A stretch of 64,000 nt of DNA from Rothia nasimurium (lineage in GTDB: Bacteria; Actinomycetota; Actinomycetes; Actinomycetales; Micrococcaceae): contig NZ_CAKMSR010000004.1 in the NCBI RefSeq assembly GCF_928381705.1, positions 124,001-188,000 on the forward strand, read 5' to 3'. A program made the translations under genes and the position numbers. Below are positions 8,913-19,849 of the stretch, piece by piece. Under the pieces are notes generated by a model, which made no database searches, had not been told where the DNA came from, and worked only from the letters and a program-made list of their open reading frames with translations. Every line of letters begins with the position of its first letter. Within the stretch, counting starts at the first letter, position 1.

Positions 8913-9019
8913 GGTTTTCTCCGTCGGGCACACCGGCGGACGAGAAAAGCAACCCGCTTTAGCGGGGAGTGTCCACATCAAAACTCTGCCCCTTACACAA
9001 CACACAAACCGCAAGGGGC
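8913..9019 (+). promoter_or_regulatory. Three successive hairpins between atpB and atpE
   Basis: The 136-nt spacer contains three inverted repeats: ttttctccgtc with gacgagaaaa (8913-8947, one bulge), cccgct-tt-agcggg (8953-8966) and gcccctt with aaggggc (8988-8994/9013-9019). They end just before the gtgaaagga ribosome-binding site of atpE. They may protect the downstream mRNA or set the high translation needed for the multicopy c subunit. Function is inferred. Confidence 0.55.
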
Positions 9020-9041
9020 ACTGTGAAAGGAAACAAACATC

Positions 9042-9251
9042 ATGGAACTCACCGGTTCACTTACCGCAGTTGGTTACGGTCTGTCAGCTATCGGCGGTGG
9101 CATCGGCGTAGGTCTGATCTTCGCAGCCTACATGACCTCTGTTGCCCGTCAGCCCGAGTCACAGCGCACCCTGCAGCCCATGCTCTTCCTGGGCTTCGCA
9201 CTGGTTGAAGCACTGGCAGTTCTCGGCCTGGTTCTTGCGTTTATCAAGTAA
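9042..9251 (+). CDS. atpE: ATP synthase F0 subunit c
   Basis: 69 aa, two helices joined by the polar loop ARQPE (residues 35-39). Glu56, in [10 protein letters not shown], is the proton-carrying carboxylate. The Gly-rich first helix ([15 protein letters not shown]) packs the rotor ring. A gtgaaagga ribosome-binding site lies upstream. The sequence is of the proton-using actinobacterial type and lacks the extra polar residues of sodium-binding c subunits. A multicopy rotor component of the membrane sector. Confidence 0.97.
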   Translation: MELTGSLTAVGYGLSAIGGGIGVGLIFAAYMTSVARQPESQRTLQPMLFLGFALVEALAVLGLVLAFIK

Positions 9252-9302
9252 TTTTTGGCCCCGCCGAAAGATTGACCAAACTATAGAACAGGAAAACCCC
9301 CT

Positions 9303-9848
9303 ATGTCTCACTTAATGGCAGCAGCAGAGGGCGCGAACCCTCTGATCCCCAATGTCTGGGAAATCGCCATTACCGCCATCGGGTTCCTGCTCCTCCTCTT
9401 CATCGTCACCAAGTACGTTGTCCCGGCATTCGAAAAGATTTACCAGGACCGTAAAGAAGCAATTGAGGGTGGTCTAGCCAAGGCTGAAAAGGCTCAGGCA
9501 GAGGCCGCGGCAGCACGCGAAGAGTACGGCCAGCAGCTCGAAAGCGCTCGTCTGGAAGCTCAGAAGATTCGCGAAGAAGCACGCGCCGAAGGCGACGCCA
9601 TCGTGGCAGAAGCTAAGGAGCGCGCAAACGCTGAGGCCGCTCGCATCACCGAAAACGCCCAGAAGACCATCGAGGCAGAACGTGCAGCTGCCGCAGCATC
9701 ACTTCGTACCGAAGTTGGCGCTCTGGCAACCTCACTGGCTGGCAAGATTGTGGGCGAATCCCTCAACGATGATGAGCGATCCGCACGTGTAGTCGATCGT
9801 TTTCTTGCTGACCTTGACGCGCAGCAGCAGGCAGGTGCAGCCCGCTAA
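9303..9848 (+). CDS. atpF: ATP synthase F0 subunit b
   Basis: 181 aa. One N-terminal membrane helix (ITAIGFLLLLFIVTKYVV) is followed by a long charged Ala/Glu/Lys-rich coiled coil that forms the peripheral stalk and ends in the delta-binding region. The length is slightly above the E. coli protein because of a short N-terminal extension, which is common in actinobacteria. It overlaps atpH by one base (TAATG), indicating coupled translation. Confidence 0.95.
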   Translation: MSHLMAAAEGANPLIPNVWEIAITAIGFLLLLFIVTKYVVPAFEKIYQDRKEAIEGGLAKAEKAQAEAAAAREEYGQQLESARLEAQKIREEARAEGDAIVAEAKERANAEAARITENAQKTIEAERAAAAASLRTEVGALATSLAGKIVGESLNDDERSARVVDRFLADLDAQQQAGAAR

Positions 9849-10660
9849 TGTCAGCAGTATCGACTGAATCACTGAACAAGGTGGAACAGGTTCTGGTGGC
9901 CCAGCCTACCGATAACCCGACCCACCTCGCAGAAGAGCTCTTCGCTGTTGTCGACGCTATCGACAGCAATGGCGGGTTCCGGCGAGGTCTAACCGATCCT
10001 TCCCGCGAAGCAGCGCAGCGAGCAGGCATCGCCCGCTCCGTTCTGGGCGGCAAGATTTCCGACGCCGCTCTGGCTATCGTTTCTGCAGCAGCAGAAGCCC
10101 GCTGGAGTGAAGAACGCGATCTGGCTGATGCCCTCGAAACAACCGCTGTTACCTCAGTAGCGCTTTCTGCTGAACAGCGCGGAGGTATCGATGCACTGGA
10201 GCAGACCGTCAACGAACTGCTGACCTTCATCAACACCGTTGATGCCTCAGCAGAAGCACAGGCTGCTCTTGCCGATACCAGGGCAAGCAAGGAAGCACTC
10301 AAGAAGCTGGCTGTCAGCCTCGGTGGCCGTGTAGCCACCGCTGAAGGCAAGCTTCTGCTAGAACGAGTTGCCACTGCGGCCCGCGGAACCACCGCAGCCC
10401 GTCTGGCTAACGAGTTCGTAGAAATCATCGTCAAGCGTCAAAACCGTTGGATCGCACGAGTTACCTCAGCAACCGCGCTGACTGCAGAGCAGATTGCAAA
10501 GCTGCAGGGGTCACTCAACAAGACCTACGGCAAGGAGCTGAAGCTCGACATCACCGTAGACCCCGTACTTCTGGGCGGTCTGCGCGTGCAGGTAGGGGAC
10601 GAAGTCATCGATGGCTCACTGTCCACCCGACTGTCAGAACTCAGCCGCGCTTTCGCATAG
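9848..10660 (+). CDS. atpH: ATP synthase F1 subunit delta
   Basis: 270 aa. The C-terminal part carries the conserved delta signature (KTYGKELKLDITVDPVLLGGLRV, given in part), ending with GDEVIDGSLSTRLSELS. Delta links the b-dimer stalk to the top of the alpha3beta3 hexamer. The E. coli protein is about 177 aa. The longer N-terminal helical region is typical of Micrococcaceae and is not a b-delta fusion, because a separate atpF is present. Confidence 0.93.
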   Translation: MSAVSTESLNKVEQVLVAQPTDNPTHLAEELFAVVDAIDSNGGFRRGLTDPSREAAQRAGIARSVLGGKISDAALAIVSAAAEARWSEERDLADALETTAVTSVALSAEQRGGIDALEQTVNELLTFINTVDASAEAQAALADTRASKEALKKLAVSLGGRVATAEGKLLLERVATAARGTTAARLANEFVEIIVKRQNRWIARVTSATALTAEQIAKLQGSLNKTYGKELKLDITVDPVLLGGLRVQVGDEVIDGSLSTRLSELSRAFA

Positions 10661-10758
10661 GCGATTTACACAGTCGAGACCTCGACGGTGATTTAGAAGA
10701 TACACAGACGACACCGGGCAAGCCTAAAGGCCCAGCCCGAGCACGTCACACAAGTTTC

Positions 10759-10789
10759 GGTGGGCCTGCCGCCAGTCGGCAGGCACACC
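10759..10789 (+). promoter_or_regulatory. Hairpin in the atpH-atpA spacer
   Basis: gcctgccg-ccagt-cggcaggc (10764-10784) is a perfect 8-bp stem with a 5-nt loop, extended by flanking ggtg/cacc. It lies in the 156-nt gap just before the atpA ribosome-binding site (aggag near 10798). No T-run follows, so mRNA processing or stability is a better guess than termination. Confidence 0.5.
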
Positions 10790-10816
10790 AACAAATTAGG
10801 AGAGCAGGGACATAAG

Positions 10817-12442
<1,626 letters not shown>

Positions 12443-12456
12443 CGATTTTCCTAGCA

Positions 12457-12500
12457 GGTGAGACGCCCCTCCAACAGAACCTGGGGGAGGGGCCCTCACC
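12457..12500 (+). promoter_or_regulatory. Hairpin in the atpA-atpG spacer
   Basis: ggtgag pairs with ctcacc, and gcccctcc (12465-12472) with ggaggggc (12486-12493), around a 13-nt loop. It occupies most of the 79-nt spacer and ends before the atpG ribosome-binding site (aaagga at 12510). No T-run follows, so it probably does not terminate the operon. Confidence 0.5.
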
Positions 12501-12521
12501 CTAGGAGTGAAAGGAATCTCT

Positions 12522-13442
12522 ATGGGAGCCCAGATTAGGGTTTACCGCCAAAAGATTACTTCAACATCGTCTATGAAGAAGATCTTCAAGGCGATGGAGA
12601 TGATCGCAACCTCACGCATTAACAAGGCACGTAAGAGCGCAGAGGCCGCTAGCCCCTACGCAAATGCGCTGACCAAGGCCGTCACTGCCATCGCGACCCA
12701 GCACCACATTGAGCACCCCCTGCTTAACGCACGCTCAAAGGCAAAGACCGGTCGCTCTGCAGTTCTCGTCCTCACCAGCGACCGCGGCCTTGCGGGTTCA
12801 TACTCCTCATCCGTCCTCAAAAAAACCGAGGGTCTTATTGAGAAGCTCCGCGGTGAGGGACGTGAAGTCAAGCTCTATCTCATCGGTCGCAAGGCAAAGT
12901 CCTACTTTGACTTCCGCGAACGCGAATACGAGCAGGCTTGGGAAGGCAACACTGACAACCCCAACATCGAGATGGCCGTTGCAGCACGCGACGCCATCCT
13001 GGCAGCCTACGAAAACGGCGAAGTCGATGACCTTCATATCATCTACACCGAATTCGTCTCCATGGTCAGCCAGGAAACCCGCGTCCTGCGCCTGCTCCCC
13101 ATCGAGGTAGCAGACGCACGCGAACTCGGTGAAGAAATCCTGCCCGGCGAACGTCTCGAAGATGACCAGTTCCAGCAGAACTCAGTCTTTGAATTCGAGC
13201 CCAGCCCCCAGGAAGTTCTCGACGAGTTGCTGCCCCGCTACATCGCCTCCCGCATCTATGCGTGCCTGCTAGAAGCAGCGGCCTCCGAACTGGCATCTCG
13301 CCAGCGCGCGATGAAGTCCGCAGGTGATAACGCTGACGAGCTCATCAAGAAGTACACCCGCTTGATGAACAACGCTCGCCAGGCAGAAATTACTCAGGAG
13401 CTCAGCGAAATTGTTGGCGGCGCCGACGCACTCGCCTCCTAA
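12522..13442 (+). CDS. atpG: ATP synthase F1 subunit gamma
   Basis: 306 aa from the ATG at 12522, with aaagga 6 nt upstream. The N-terminal helix [20 protein letters not shown] and the C-terminal helix ([22 protein letters not shown] region, with [16 protein letters not shown]) form the coiled-coil rotor shaft. The gamma core motif [14 protein letters not shown] is intact. Gamma couples c-ring rotation to catalysis in beta. Confidence 0.96.
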   Translation: MGAQIRVYRQKITSTSSMKKIFKAMEMIATSRINKARKSAEAASPYANALTKAVTAIATQHHIEHPLLNARSKAKTGRSAVLVLTSDRGLAGSYSSSVLKKTEGLIEKLRGEGREVKLYLIGRKAKSYFDFREREYEQAWEGNTDNPNIEMAVAARDAILAAYENGEVDDLHIIYTEFVSMVSQETRVLRLLPIEVADARELGEEILPGERLEDDQFQQNSVFEFEPSPQEVLDELLPRYIASRIYACLLEAAASELASRQRAMKSAGDNADELIKKYTRLMNNARQAEITQELSEIVGGADALAS

Positions 13443-13477
13443 TCCACCAGACAACTTTCCACTCTCTACATAGGTAA

Positions 13478-14950
<1,473 letters not shown>

Positions 14951-14952
14951 TT

Positions 14953-15210
14953 ATGGCACTGAAAGTTGAAGTCGTTTCCCGTGAACGAATCGTGTGGGTT
15001 GGCGAAGCCAAGTACGTGCGTGCGCGCACCGTCGATGGCGACCTGGGTATCATGCCCGGTCACATCCCCACCATGGCCCTTCTCGCTGAAGACGGTGAGC
15101 TTCTGATTGAGGCAACCAGCGGTGAGAAGAAGACCACCCGCCTGCACGAAGGTTTCTTGACCGTCTCTAACGATCGAGTCACCATCGCAGCTAAGCACGC
15201 ACAGATCTAA
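14953..15210 (+). CDS. atpC: ATP synthase F1 subunit epsilon (short form)
   Basis: 85 aa, two bases after atpD. It contains the N-terminal beta-sandwich domain (VEVVSRERIVWVGEAKYV, GDLGIMPGHIPTMALL), which contacts gamma and the c-ring. The C-terminal helical hairpin of E. coli epsilon (139 aa), which inhibits ATP hydrolysis, is absent. Short epsilons occur in several actinobacteria and imply that hydrolysis is controlled otherwise. Last gene of the operon, followed at once by a strong terminator. Confidence 0.93.
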   Translation: MALKVEVVSRERIVWVGEAKYVRARTVDGDLGIMPGHIPTMALLAEDGELLIEATSGEKKTTRLHEGFLTVSNDRVTIAAKHAQI

Positions 15211-15229
15211 CCAGATTACTGTGACGAAA

Positions 15230-15278
15230 GGACGCCGCCCTTCCCCAGAGATGGGGGAGGGCGGCGTCCTTATTTTTT
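15230..15278 (+). terminator. Rho-independent terminator of the atp operon
   Basis: ggacgccgccc (15230-15240) pairs with gggcggcgtcc (15259-15269); the stem extends inward with ttcccc/gggggag and is followed by ttattttttag. The outer arms carry the GGACGCC/GGCGTCC heptamer that recurs in the window. Confidence 0.9.
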
Positions 15279-15292
15279 AGCTTTCTTCTTGT

Positions 15293-16009
15293 TTAGAAGA
15301 GGCGGGATTCCACGTCATCGACTCCGCGCATTGCATCGTAGTCGAGAGCAACGCAGCGGATGCCGCGGTCTTCTGCCAGAGTGCGGGCCTGGGGCTTGAT
15401 GCGCTGGGCAGCAAAGACACCCTGAACCGGTGCTAGCAGGGGGTCACGGTTGAGGAGCTCTAGGTAGCGGGTGAGCTGTTCTACGCCGTCGATATCACCC
15501 ACACGCTTGAGCTCGACTGCCACAGAGACGCCCCCGGCGTCCTTGGCCAAAATATCCACCGGGCCGATTGCCGTGGGGTACTCGCGGCGCACCAGGCGGT
15601 AGCCCGCACCAAGAAGCTCAATCTGTTCAGCCAACAGGCGCTGTAAGTCGGCCTCAACGCCGTCCTTAATAAGGCCCGGGTCAATACCCAGGTCGTGGCT
15701 AAGTTCCCCGTGGGTGCCGAAGACTCGAATGACTAGCTTGTCGTCGCTCTTGGCGGCTTGCACGGTCCACAGCTCGCTCACATCGGGGTCAAGATCCTCG
15801 GCTACCGAGGTGCCCTCGAACTCTTCGCGAGGGGAAATATGCAGGCGGCAGGGTGGGCTCATCCAGTTTAGGGGCTTGTAGGAGCCGCCGTCGGAGTGAA
15901 TCAGTACCGAGCCGTCATTTTTGATCATGAGCAGGCGGGTAGCACGGGGTAGATGGGCATTGAGACGGCCCATGTAGTCTACGGAACAATCAGCTATAAC
16001 TAAACGCAC
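15293..16009 (-). CDS. nucS: Mismatch-specific endonuclease NucS (EndoMS)
   Basis: 238 aa. The N-terminal DNA-binding/dimer domain starts [15 protein letters not shown]. The C-terminal RecB-like nuclease domain has catalytic Asp152 (GPVDILAKD), Glu166 and Lys168 (AVELKRVG), then [12 protein letters not shown]. NucS replaces MutS/MutL in many actinobacteria by cutting both strands at mismatches. The last residues, ESRLF, resemble a sliding-clamp-binding tail. The start is GTG 16009, with TAGAGT 6 nt before it, so the mRNA may be leaderless. It converges on the atp terminator and is divergent from the gene at 16067. Confidence 0.93.
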   Translation of the reverse strand: MRLVIADCSVDYMGRLNAHLPRATRLLMIKNDGSVLIHSDGGSYKPLNWMSPPCRLHISPREEFEGTSVAEDLDPDVSELWTVQAAKSDDKLVIRVFGTHGELSHDLGIDPGLIKDGVEADLQRLLAEQIELLGAGYRLVRREYPTAIGPVDILAKDAGGVSVAVELKRVGDIDGVEQLTRYLELLNRDPLLAPVQGVFAAQRIKPQARTLAEDRGIRCVALDYDAMRGVDDVESRLF

Positions 16010-16015
16010 CGTACC

Positions 16016-16021
16016 ACTCTA
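16016..16021 (-). promoter_or_regulatory. Probable -10 box of a leaderless nucS transcript
   Basis: TAGAGT on the minus strand fits TANNNT and ends exactly 6 nt before the GTG of nucS. No ribosome-binding site is visible between them. Transcription would start at or next to the start codon. Confidence 0.55.
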
Positions 16022-16054
16022 ACAGGTGGCTTGGGCGGGCACACCGGTGCATGA

Positions 16055-16060
16055 AAGAAT
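16055..16060 (+). promoter_or_regulatory. Possible -10 box for the gene at 16067
   Basis: AAGAAT ends 6 nt before ATG 16067. It deviates from TANNNT at the first base. The intervening ggggga could instead act as a weak ribosome-binding site, although too close to the start. Confidence 0.35.
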
Positions 16061-16066
16061 GGGGGA

Positions 16067-16408
16067 ATGCCTCGTCGTTCTTCATCTAAGCCCCGCCGCC
16101 CCAACTCTAACTCCGGGGCAGCTCCCAGCAAGTGGCAGAAAGCCCGCCCCGCTGGGCGCGATATTTCCCGTATCCTTGACCCTGCCCCGCGAGTGGAGCG
16201 GGCCCAAGACGGGGACTGGTATGTGCAATACATTCCCTCGATTAACGCTCTGAAAACCTATAAGTGCCCCGAATGTGGGCGGCCTATCCACCCAGGTATC
16301 GCGCACCTGGTGGTCTGGCAGCAGGACCACATGTTTGGTGCTCAGCGGGCTATCGAGGAGCGTCGCCACTGGCACGAGCGGTGCTGGGCAACTCGTAGAT
16401 TCTGGTAG
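16067..16408 (+). CDS. Conserved actinobacterial protein with zinc-ribbon-like Cys/His motif
   Basis: 113 aa, Arg-rich N-terminus (PRRSSSKPRRPNS). The C-terminal part has YKCPECGRPIHPGIAH, then a WHERCW segment near the end, giving a CxxC...H...H/C set that could hold one zinc. Similar small proteins beside nucS are often annotated 'ATP/GTP-binding protein', but no nucleotide-binding motif is visible here. It is divergent from nucS with a 57-nt gap, so the two could share a control region. Function unknown; a DNA- or RNA-binding role is a guess from the basic tail and zinc motif. Confidence 0.75.
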   Translation: MPRRSSSKPRRPNSNSGAAPSKWQKARPAGRDISRILDPAPRVERAQDGDWYVQYIPSINALKTYKCPECGRPIHPGIAHLVVWQQDHMFGAQRAIEERRHWHERCWATRRFW

Positions 16409-16449
16409 AACCCGGCGGGTTGCACCAGAACTAGGGCGTTAGAAGCGTA

Positions 16450-16495
16450 GAAAAACCCGGTAGCGATCCTACGCAAAGGCAGGGCGCTACCGGGT
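16450..16495 (-). terminator. Terminator of the AI-2E family gene
   Basis: acccggtagcg (16455-16465) and cgctaccgggt (16485-16495) form an 11-bp stem. Read on the minus strand it is followed by TTTTT (aaaaa at 16450-16454 on plus). It lies between convergent genes and may also stop the plus-strand gene. Confidence 0.8.
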
Positions 16496-16515
16496 CAAGG
16501 AAAGCGGATGGGTCG

Positions 16516-17838
16516 TTAGAGCTGGTCCTGGCGGGGCACGAGTACCTCGTTGACTAGAATCAGCAGGGAAGCTGCGACGGGAATGGCGATGAGGGCACCG
16601 AGCACACCCCAGAGGGAGCCACCGGCAACCACCGCGATGATGGCTACAGCACCGGGCACGGCCACTGCCCTGCTCATGATGCGGGGGGAGATGAAGTAGG
16701 CCTCAATCTGCAGGTAAATCAGGTAGGGGATAAGGAAGAAGAAGGCGGTTTGCCAGCTATCGATGAGCGAGACAACCGAGACCAGGACGGCGGCACTGAC
16801 GCCACCGACTAGGGGAATGAAGGCCAGGAGCAGGACGAAGAGCATAAGCAGCTGGGCGAAGGGCACACCCACAATCAGCATGATGATGGCTGCGCAGGTG
16901 GCGTTACAGATCGCCACGAGAGCCTGGCCCATGACGTACTGGCCAACAGAGCTGGTGATTTTTTCGGTGAGGTAGCCGACGCGTTCACGCTTGGAGGCAG
17001 GGGCCAGGCGGATGAACCAGGCCTTGATGGTGGGTAGGGAGGCGAGCACGTAGATGGAGAGGAAGAGCACGATAATCGTGCCGGTGGTGATTTCCGCCAG
17101 GGTGGAGCCCGCGTTCATGAGGGAGTTCATAAAGCCGCTCACCACAGAGGTGTCTGAGGTGACCTGTTCAAAGAACTTCTCTACCTCGGCATCTACCGCT
17201 GATCGGATGTGGTAACGCTCATCGAGACCTGAGAAAAGATCTGAGTTGAGGAAGTTCTCAAACTGCTGGGGGAAGCCGGTGATGAAGGAAACTGCCTGGC
17301 GGGCGATGATGGGTACTATCCAGAAGATGAGGGCGGCAGCTACCGCAACGAAGAAGAGGAAGACGACGGTGACGCCTGCCCCGCGCGGAAGGCCCCACTG
17401 TTCGAGTTTGCGTACAGCCGGGTCTAGCCCCAGACCGATGAAAACTGCGCCGGTCAGCCAACCGGCTAAGGCACCAATGTTGAGCACGAAGTACATGCCC
17501 ATCCAGGCCAGGCCCACACCGACGGCCAGCATGAAACCAAAGTAGATTGGGTTGCTGATGTAGCGTCCCTTGCCGGGGGCGAGGGCGTGGGTTTCTGGGG
17601 GAGCGGGGGCGGCGCCGTCCTTATTCTCTTTGAGGTGGGCCGGTTCTTCGGGCACCTGGAGGCGGTGGCGGGGCCGGGCACCGGGGATAGTCGGTAGGGC
17701 GAACTTGTTGTTCTGTGACTGCCTGGTGCCGCTTTCTTCGGTGTTGGCCGGGGAATCTGGTTGCGCGGACGCCTGCGTGCGGTTAGTGCGGGCGGTCAGA
17801 GACCGCAGGAGTCGGGAGAGAGAAAAAGATGAGGGCAT
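16516..17838 (-). CDS. AI-2E family transporter (PerM-like permease)
   Basis: 440 aa from the ATG at 17838. The reading frame is open to a GTG at 17928 (470 aa), and neither start has a clear ribosome-binding site. A basic, Ser/Gln-rich cytoplasmic tail of about 110 residues precedes roughly eight membrane helices, with the family's central soluble segment (around FLNSDLFSGLDERYH) and the conserved LLLAFIPLVGGVSAAVL and GGSLWGVLGALIAIPVAAS loops. The family covers autoinducer-2 exporters and Na+/H+ antiporters, so the substrate cannot be stated. Its N-terminal tail contains a GCGTCCGC motif read as Ala-Ser-Ala. Confidence 0.85.
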   Translation of the reverse strand: MPSSFSLSRLLRSLTARTNRTQASAQPDSPANTEESGTRQSQNNKFALPTIPGARPRHRLQVPEEPAHLKENKDGAAPAPPETHALAPGKGRYISNPIYFGFMLAVGVGLAWMGMYFVLNIGALAGWLTGAVFIGLGLDPAVRKLEQWGLPRGAGVTVVFLFFVAVAAALIFWIVPIIARQAVSFITGFPQQFENFLNSDLFSGLDERYHIRSAVDAEVEKFFEQVTSDTSVVSGFMNSLMNAGSTLAEITTGTIIVLFLSIYVLASLPTIKAWFIRLAPASKRERVGYLTEKITSSVGQYVMGQALVAICNATCAAIIMLIVGVPFAQLLMLFVLLLAFIPLVGGVSAAVLVSVVSLIDSWQTAFFFLIPYLIYLQIEAYFISPRIMSRAVAVPGAVAIIAVVAGGSLWGVLGALIAIPVAASLLILVNEVLVPRQDQL

Positions 17839-17986
17839 GCTGGCTACTCGGGTAGTGGTGTAGTTACTGTGTTCAACCTTATCGTGATTCTGCCCTGGGC
17901 TAGAACTAGGGCAGGGGTGCCCGCTCACCGGCTGAGCTTTGGCACCATAGAGTGTAGAGATATTTGTCGTTGTGAAAGGAAGGCCA

Positions 17987-18904
17987 ATGGCCGGGATTGA
18001 CGATCAGAACCTACCCGCTTCGGTACGAAACGCCCTGGACCTGGGGGCTACGGGTTCGGCAGGTTCCAGCGCTGAGCCTGCTGAGGAGAGCGCCGCAGCC
18101 AGCTGGCGACTGGACGTAACCGATGTGGCCCAGTTCCAGCAGCTGGTGCAGGAGTCCAACCGGGGTGCTGTGATTTTTGCCCTGTGGGCGCCTCACTCAC
18201 CGGCGTCAGTCCAGATGCTGGAGCAGGTTGAGGCCCTGGTGAACTCTGCCGGTGGCAATCTGCTGCTGGCTGCCGTCGATATCACCAAGACCCCTGAGAT
18301 CGGGCAGGCCTTCCAGATTCAGGGCGTACCTGCGGCCGTGGCTGTGCTCGCTGGCCGCCCGGCCCCGCTCTTCAACGGTCCCGTTGAGCCCCAGGCTTTG
18401 ACTGAGGTACTGGGCCAGGTGCTGCAGCTCGCCGCCCAGCAGGGCCTACCCGGTGGGTTCGAACCTGTACTGTCAGAGGCTGAGAAGCCCCTGCCGCCCC
18501 TGCACCGGGAAGCTATCGAGGCGCTGGACCGGGGCGATTACCAGGGAGCGGAAGCCGCCTACACCCGCGCGCTCAACGAGAACCCGGGCGATACGGACGC
18601 TAAAATCGGCCTGGCTCAGGTGCACCTGCTCCACCGCGTCTCAACTCTGAACCTGGCAGAAGAACGCCAAAAAGCTGCCGCCGACGCTACCGACGTACAG
18701 GCCCAGCTCAACGTTGCCGACCTAGATGTAGCTGGCGGGCATGTGGAAGACGCCTTCAACCGTCTTATCGCCCTCTTCAAGGCTGTGGACGCGGAGACTA
18801 AAACCACGGTGCGCGAACGCCTGCTGGAACTTTTCGAGGTTGTAGGCTCAGCCGACCCCCGCGTCACAAAGGCCCGCTCAGCCCTGATGATGGCTCTTTT
18901 TTAA
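17987..18904 (+). CDS. Thioredoxin-like/TPR co-chaperone of the CnoX (YbbN) type, no CxxC
   Basis: 305 aa from the ATG at 17987 (aaagga 6 nt upstream; the frame opens at 17972). Residues ~55-155 form a thioredoxin fold in which the active site reads WAPHSPASV, so both redox cysteines are missing. VAAVLAG/PAAVAVLAGRP supplies the cis-Pro region. Residues ~175-305 are helical TPR-like repeats (ALDRGDYQGAEAAYTRAL, then AQLNVADLDVAGGHVEDAF). E. coli CnoX is a holdase that hands clients to chaperonins. This protein is probably a redox-inactive holdase or co-chaperone. Confidence 0.8.
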   Translation: MAGIDDQNLPASVRNALDLGATGSAGSSAEPAEESAAASWRLDVTDVAQFQQLVQESNRGAVIFALWAPHSPASVQMLEQVEALVNSAGGNLLLAAVDITKTPEIGQAFQIQGVPAAVAVLAGRPAPLFNGPVEPQALTEVLGQVLQLAAQQGLPGGFEPVLSEAEKPLPPLHREAIEALDRGDYQGAEAAYTRALNENPGDTDAKIGLAQVHLLHRVSTLNLAEERQKAAADATDVQAQLNVADLDVAGGHVEDAFNRLIALFKAVDAETKTTVRERLLELFEVVGSADPRVTKARSALMMALF

Positions 18905-18946
18905 GGAATCACCCTAGCGGGGGAGGGAAAAGCCCGTGATGCTGGC

Positions 18947-18952
18947 TACAGT
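18947..18952 (+). promoter_or_regulatory. Probable -10 box of a leaderless ABC transporter transcript
   Basis: TACAGT (TANNNT) ends 6 nt before ATG 18959. The gggag further upstream is more than 25 nt away from the start and cannot serve as ribosome-binding site. Confidence 0.5.
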
Positions 18953-18958
18953 GGAGAT

Positions 18959-19849
18959 ATGGCACACGAGAACCTTCCCCCGCAGAATAAACCTTACGAC
19001 CAAACCCGCAACCGGCCTGAAGAGGCACCCAGCAGCGGCTTGACTGAGCCGGTTTCAGCGCCGGTAGAAGCTGAAGTGGCAGAGGCCAGCAGGGGCAGCG
19101 CAGCCCTGGAGATCACCAACCTGGTGAAGGTCTTTGGCCAGCAGGCCGCGGTAGACGGAGTCAACCTCACCGTGCCCCGAGGCTCCTTCTACGGGCTGGT
19201 AGGGCGCAACGGCGCAGGTAAGACCACCACCCTCTCCATGGCAACGGGCCTGCTCAAGCCCACCGCCGGGCAGGTACTGGTGGGCGGTCTGGACGTCTGG
19301 GCCAACCCCCTAGATGCTAAACGCCGGGTGGGCGTGCTGCCGGATGGCGTCCGCCTCTTTGACAAGCTCACCGGCGAGCAGCTCCTTACCTACGCTGGCC
19401 GCCTGCACGGGCTCGATAAGGCAACCGTGGCCGAGCGAACCCGTGACCTTCTCATTGCCATGGACTTGACCGGGGCAGCTGGCCGCCAGGTCTCCGACTA
19501 CTCAGCCGGTATGACCAAGAAAATTGCCCTGGCCTGCGCCATGATTCACGCCCCCTCCCTGCTGGTGCTCGATGAGCCCTTCGAGGCAGTCGACCCGGTC
19601 TCTGCCTCCAACATTCAGGATATTCTCAAGGCCTATGTGGCCGGTGGTGGAACCGTCATCATCTCCTCCCACGTGATGGACCTGGTCCAGCGCCTCTGCG
19701 ACCACGTGGCCATCATGAACGCTGGCCGCATTCTGGCCTCTGGCACCGTGGAGCAGGTGCGCGGCGGCGTAACCCTAGAAGAGCGGTTTGTTGAGCTGGT
19801 GGGCGGACGCGTTGTATCGGAGGGAATCTCATGGTTGCAGTCCTCCTAA
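18959..19849 (+). CDS. ABC transporter ATP-binding protein
   Basis: 296 aa. A disordered Glu/Pro-rich N-terminal stretch (~45 residues) precedes the ATPase domain: Walker A VGRNGAGKTTTLSM, signature SDYSAGMTKKIALAC (a variant of LSGGQ), Walker B LLVLDEPFEAVDP and the H-loop SSHVMD. The type is that of DrrA/Nat-like exporters with a separate permease, which is the next gene (19-nt overlap). Substrate unknown. Confidence 0.88.
   Translation: MAHENLPPQNKPYDQTRNRPEEAPSSGLTEPVSAPVEAEVAEASRGSAALEITNLVKVFGQQAAVDGVNLTVPRGSFYGLVGRNGAGKTTTLSMATGLLKPTAGQVLVGGLDVWANPLDAKRRVGVLPDGVRLFDKLTGEQLLTYAGRLHGLDKATVAERTRDLLIAMDLTGAAGRQVSDYSAGMTKKIALACAMIHAPSLLVLDEPFEAVDPVSASNIQDILKAYVAGGGTVIISSHVMDLVQRLCDHVAIMNAGRILASGTVEQVRGGVTLEERFVELVGGRVVSEGISWLQSS

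Noticed and set aside
9763-10434. 223-codon antisense frame over atpF/atpH
   Set aside because: Ala/Ser/Arg-rich with no recognisable motif; it is the antisense shadow of atpH.
17838-17928. Longer N-terminus for the AI-2E family gene from GTG 17928
   Set aside because: No ribosome-binding site or promoter favours it, and the added residues are low complexity; left as an alternative only.
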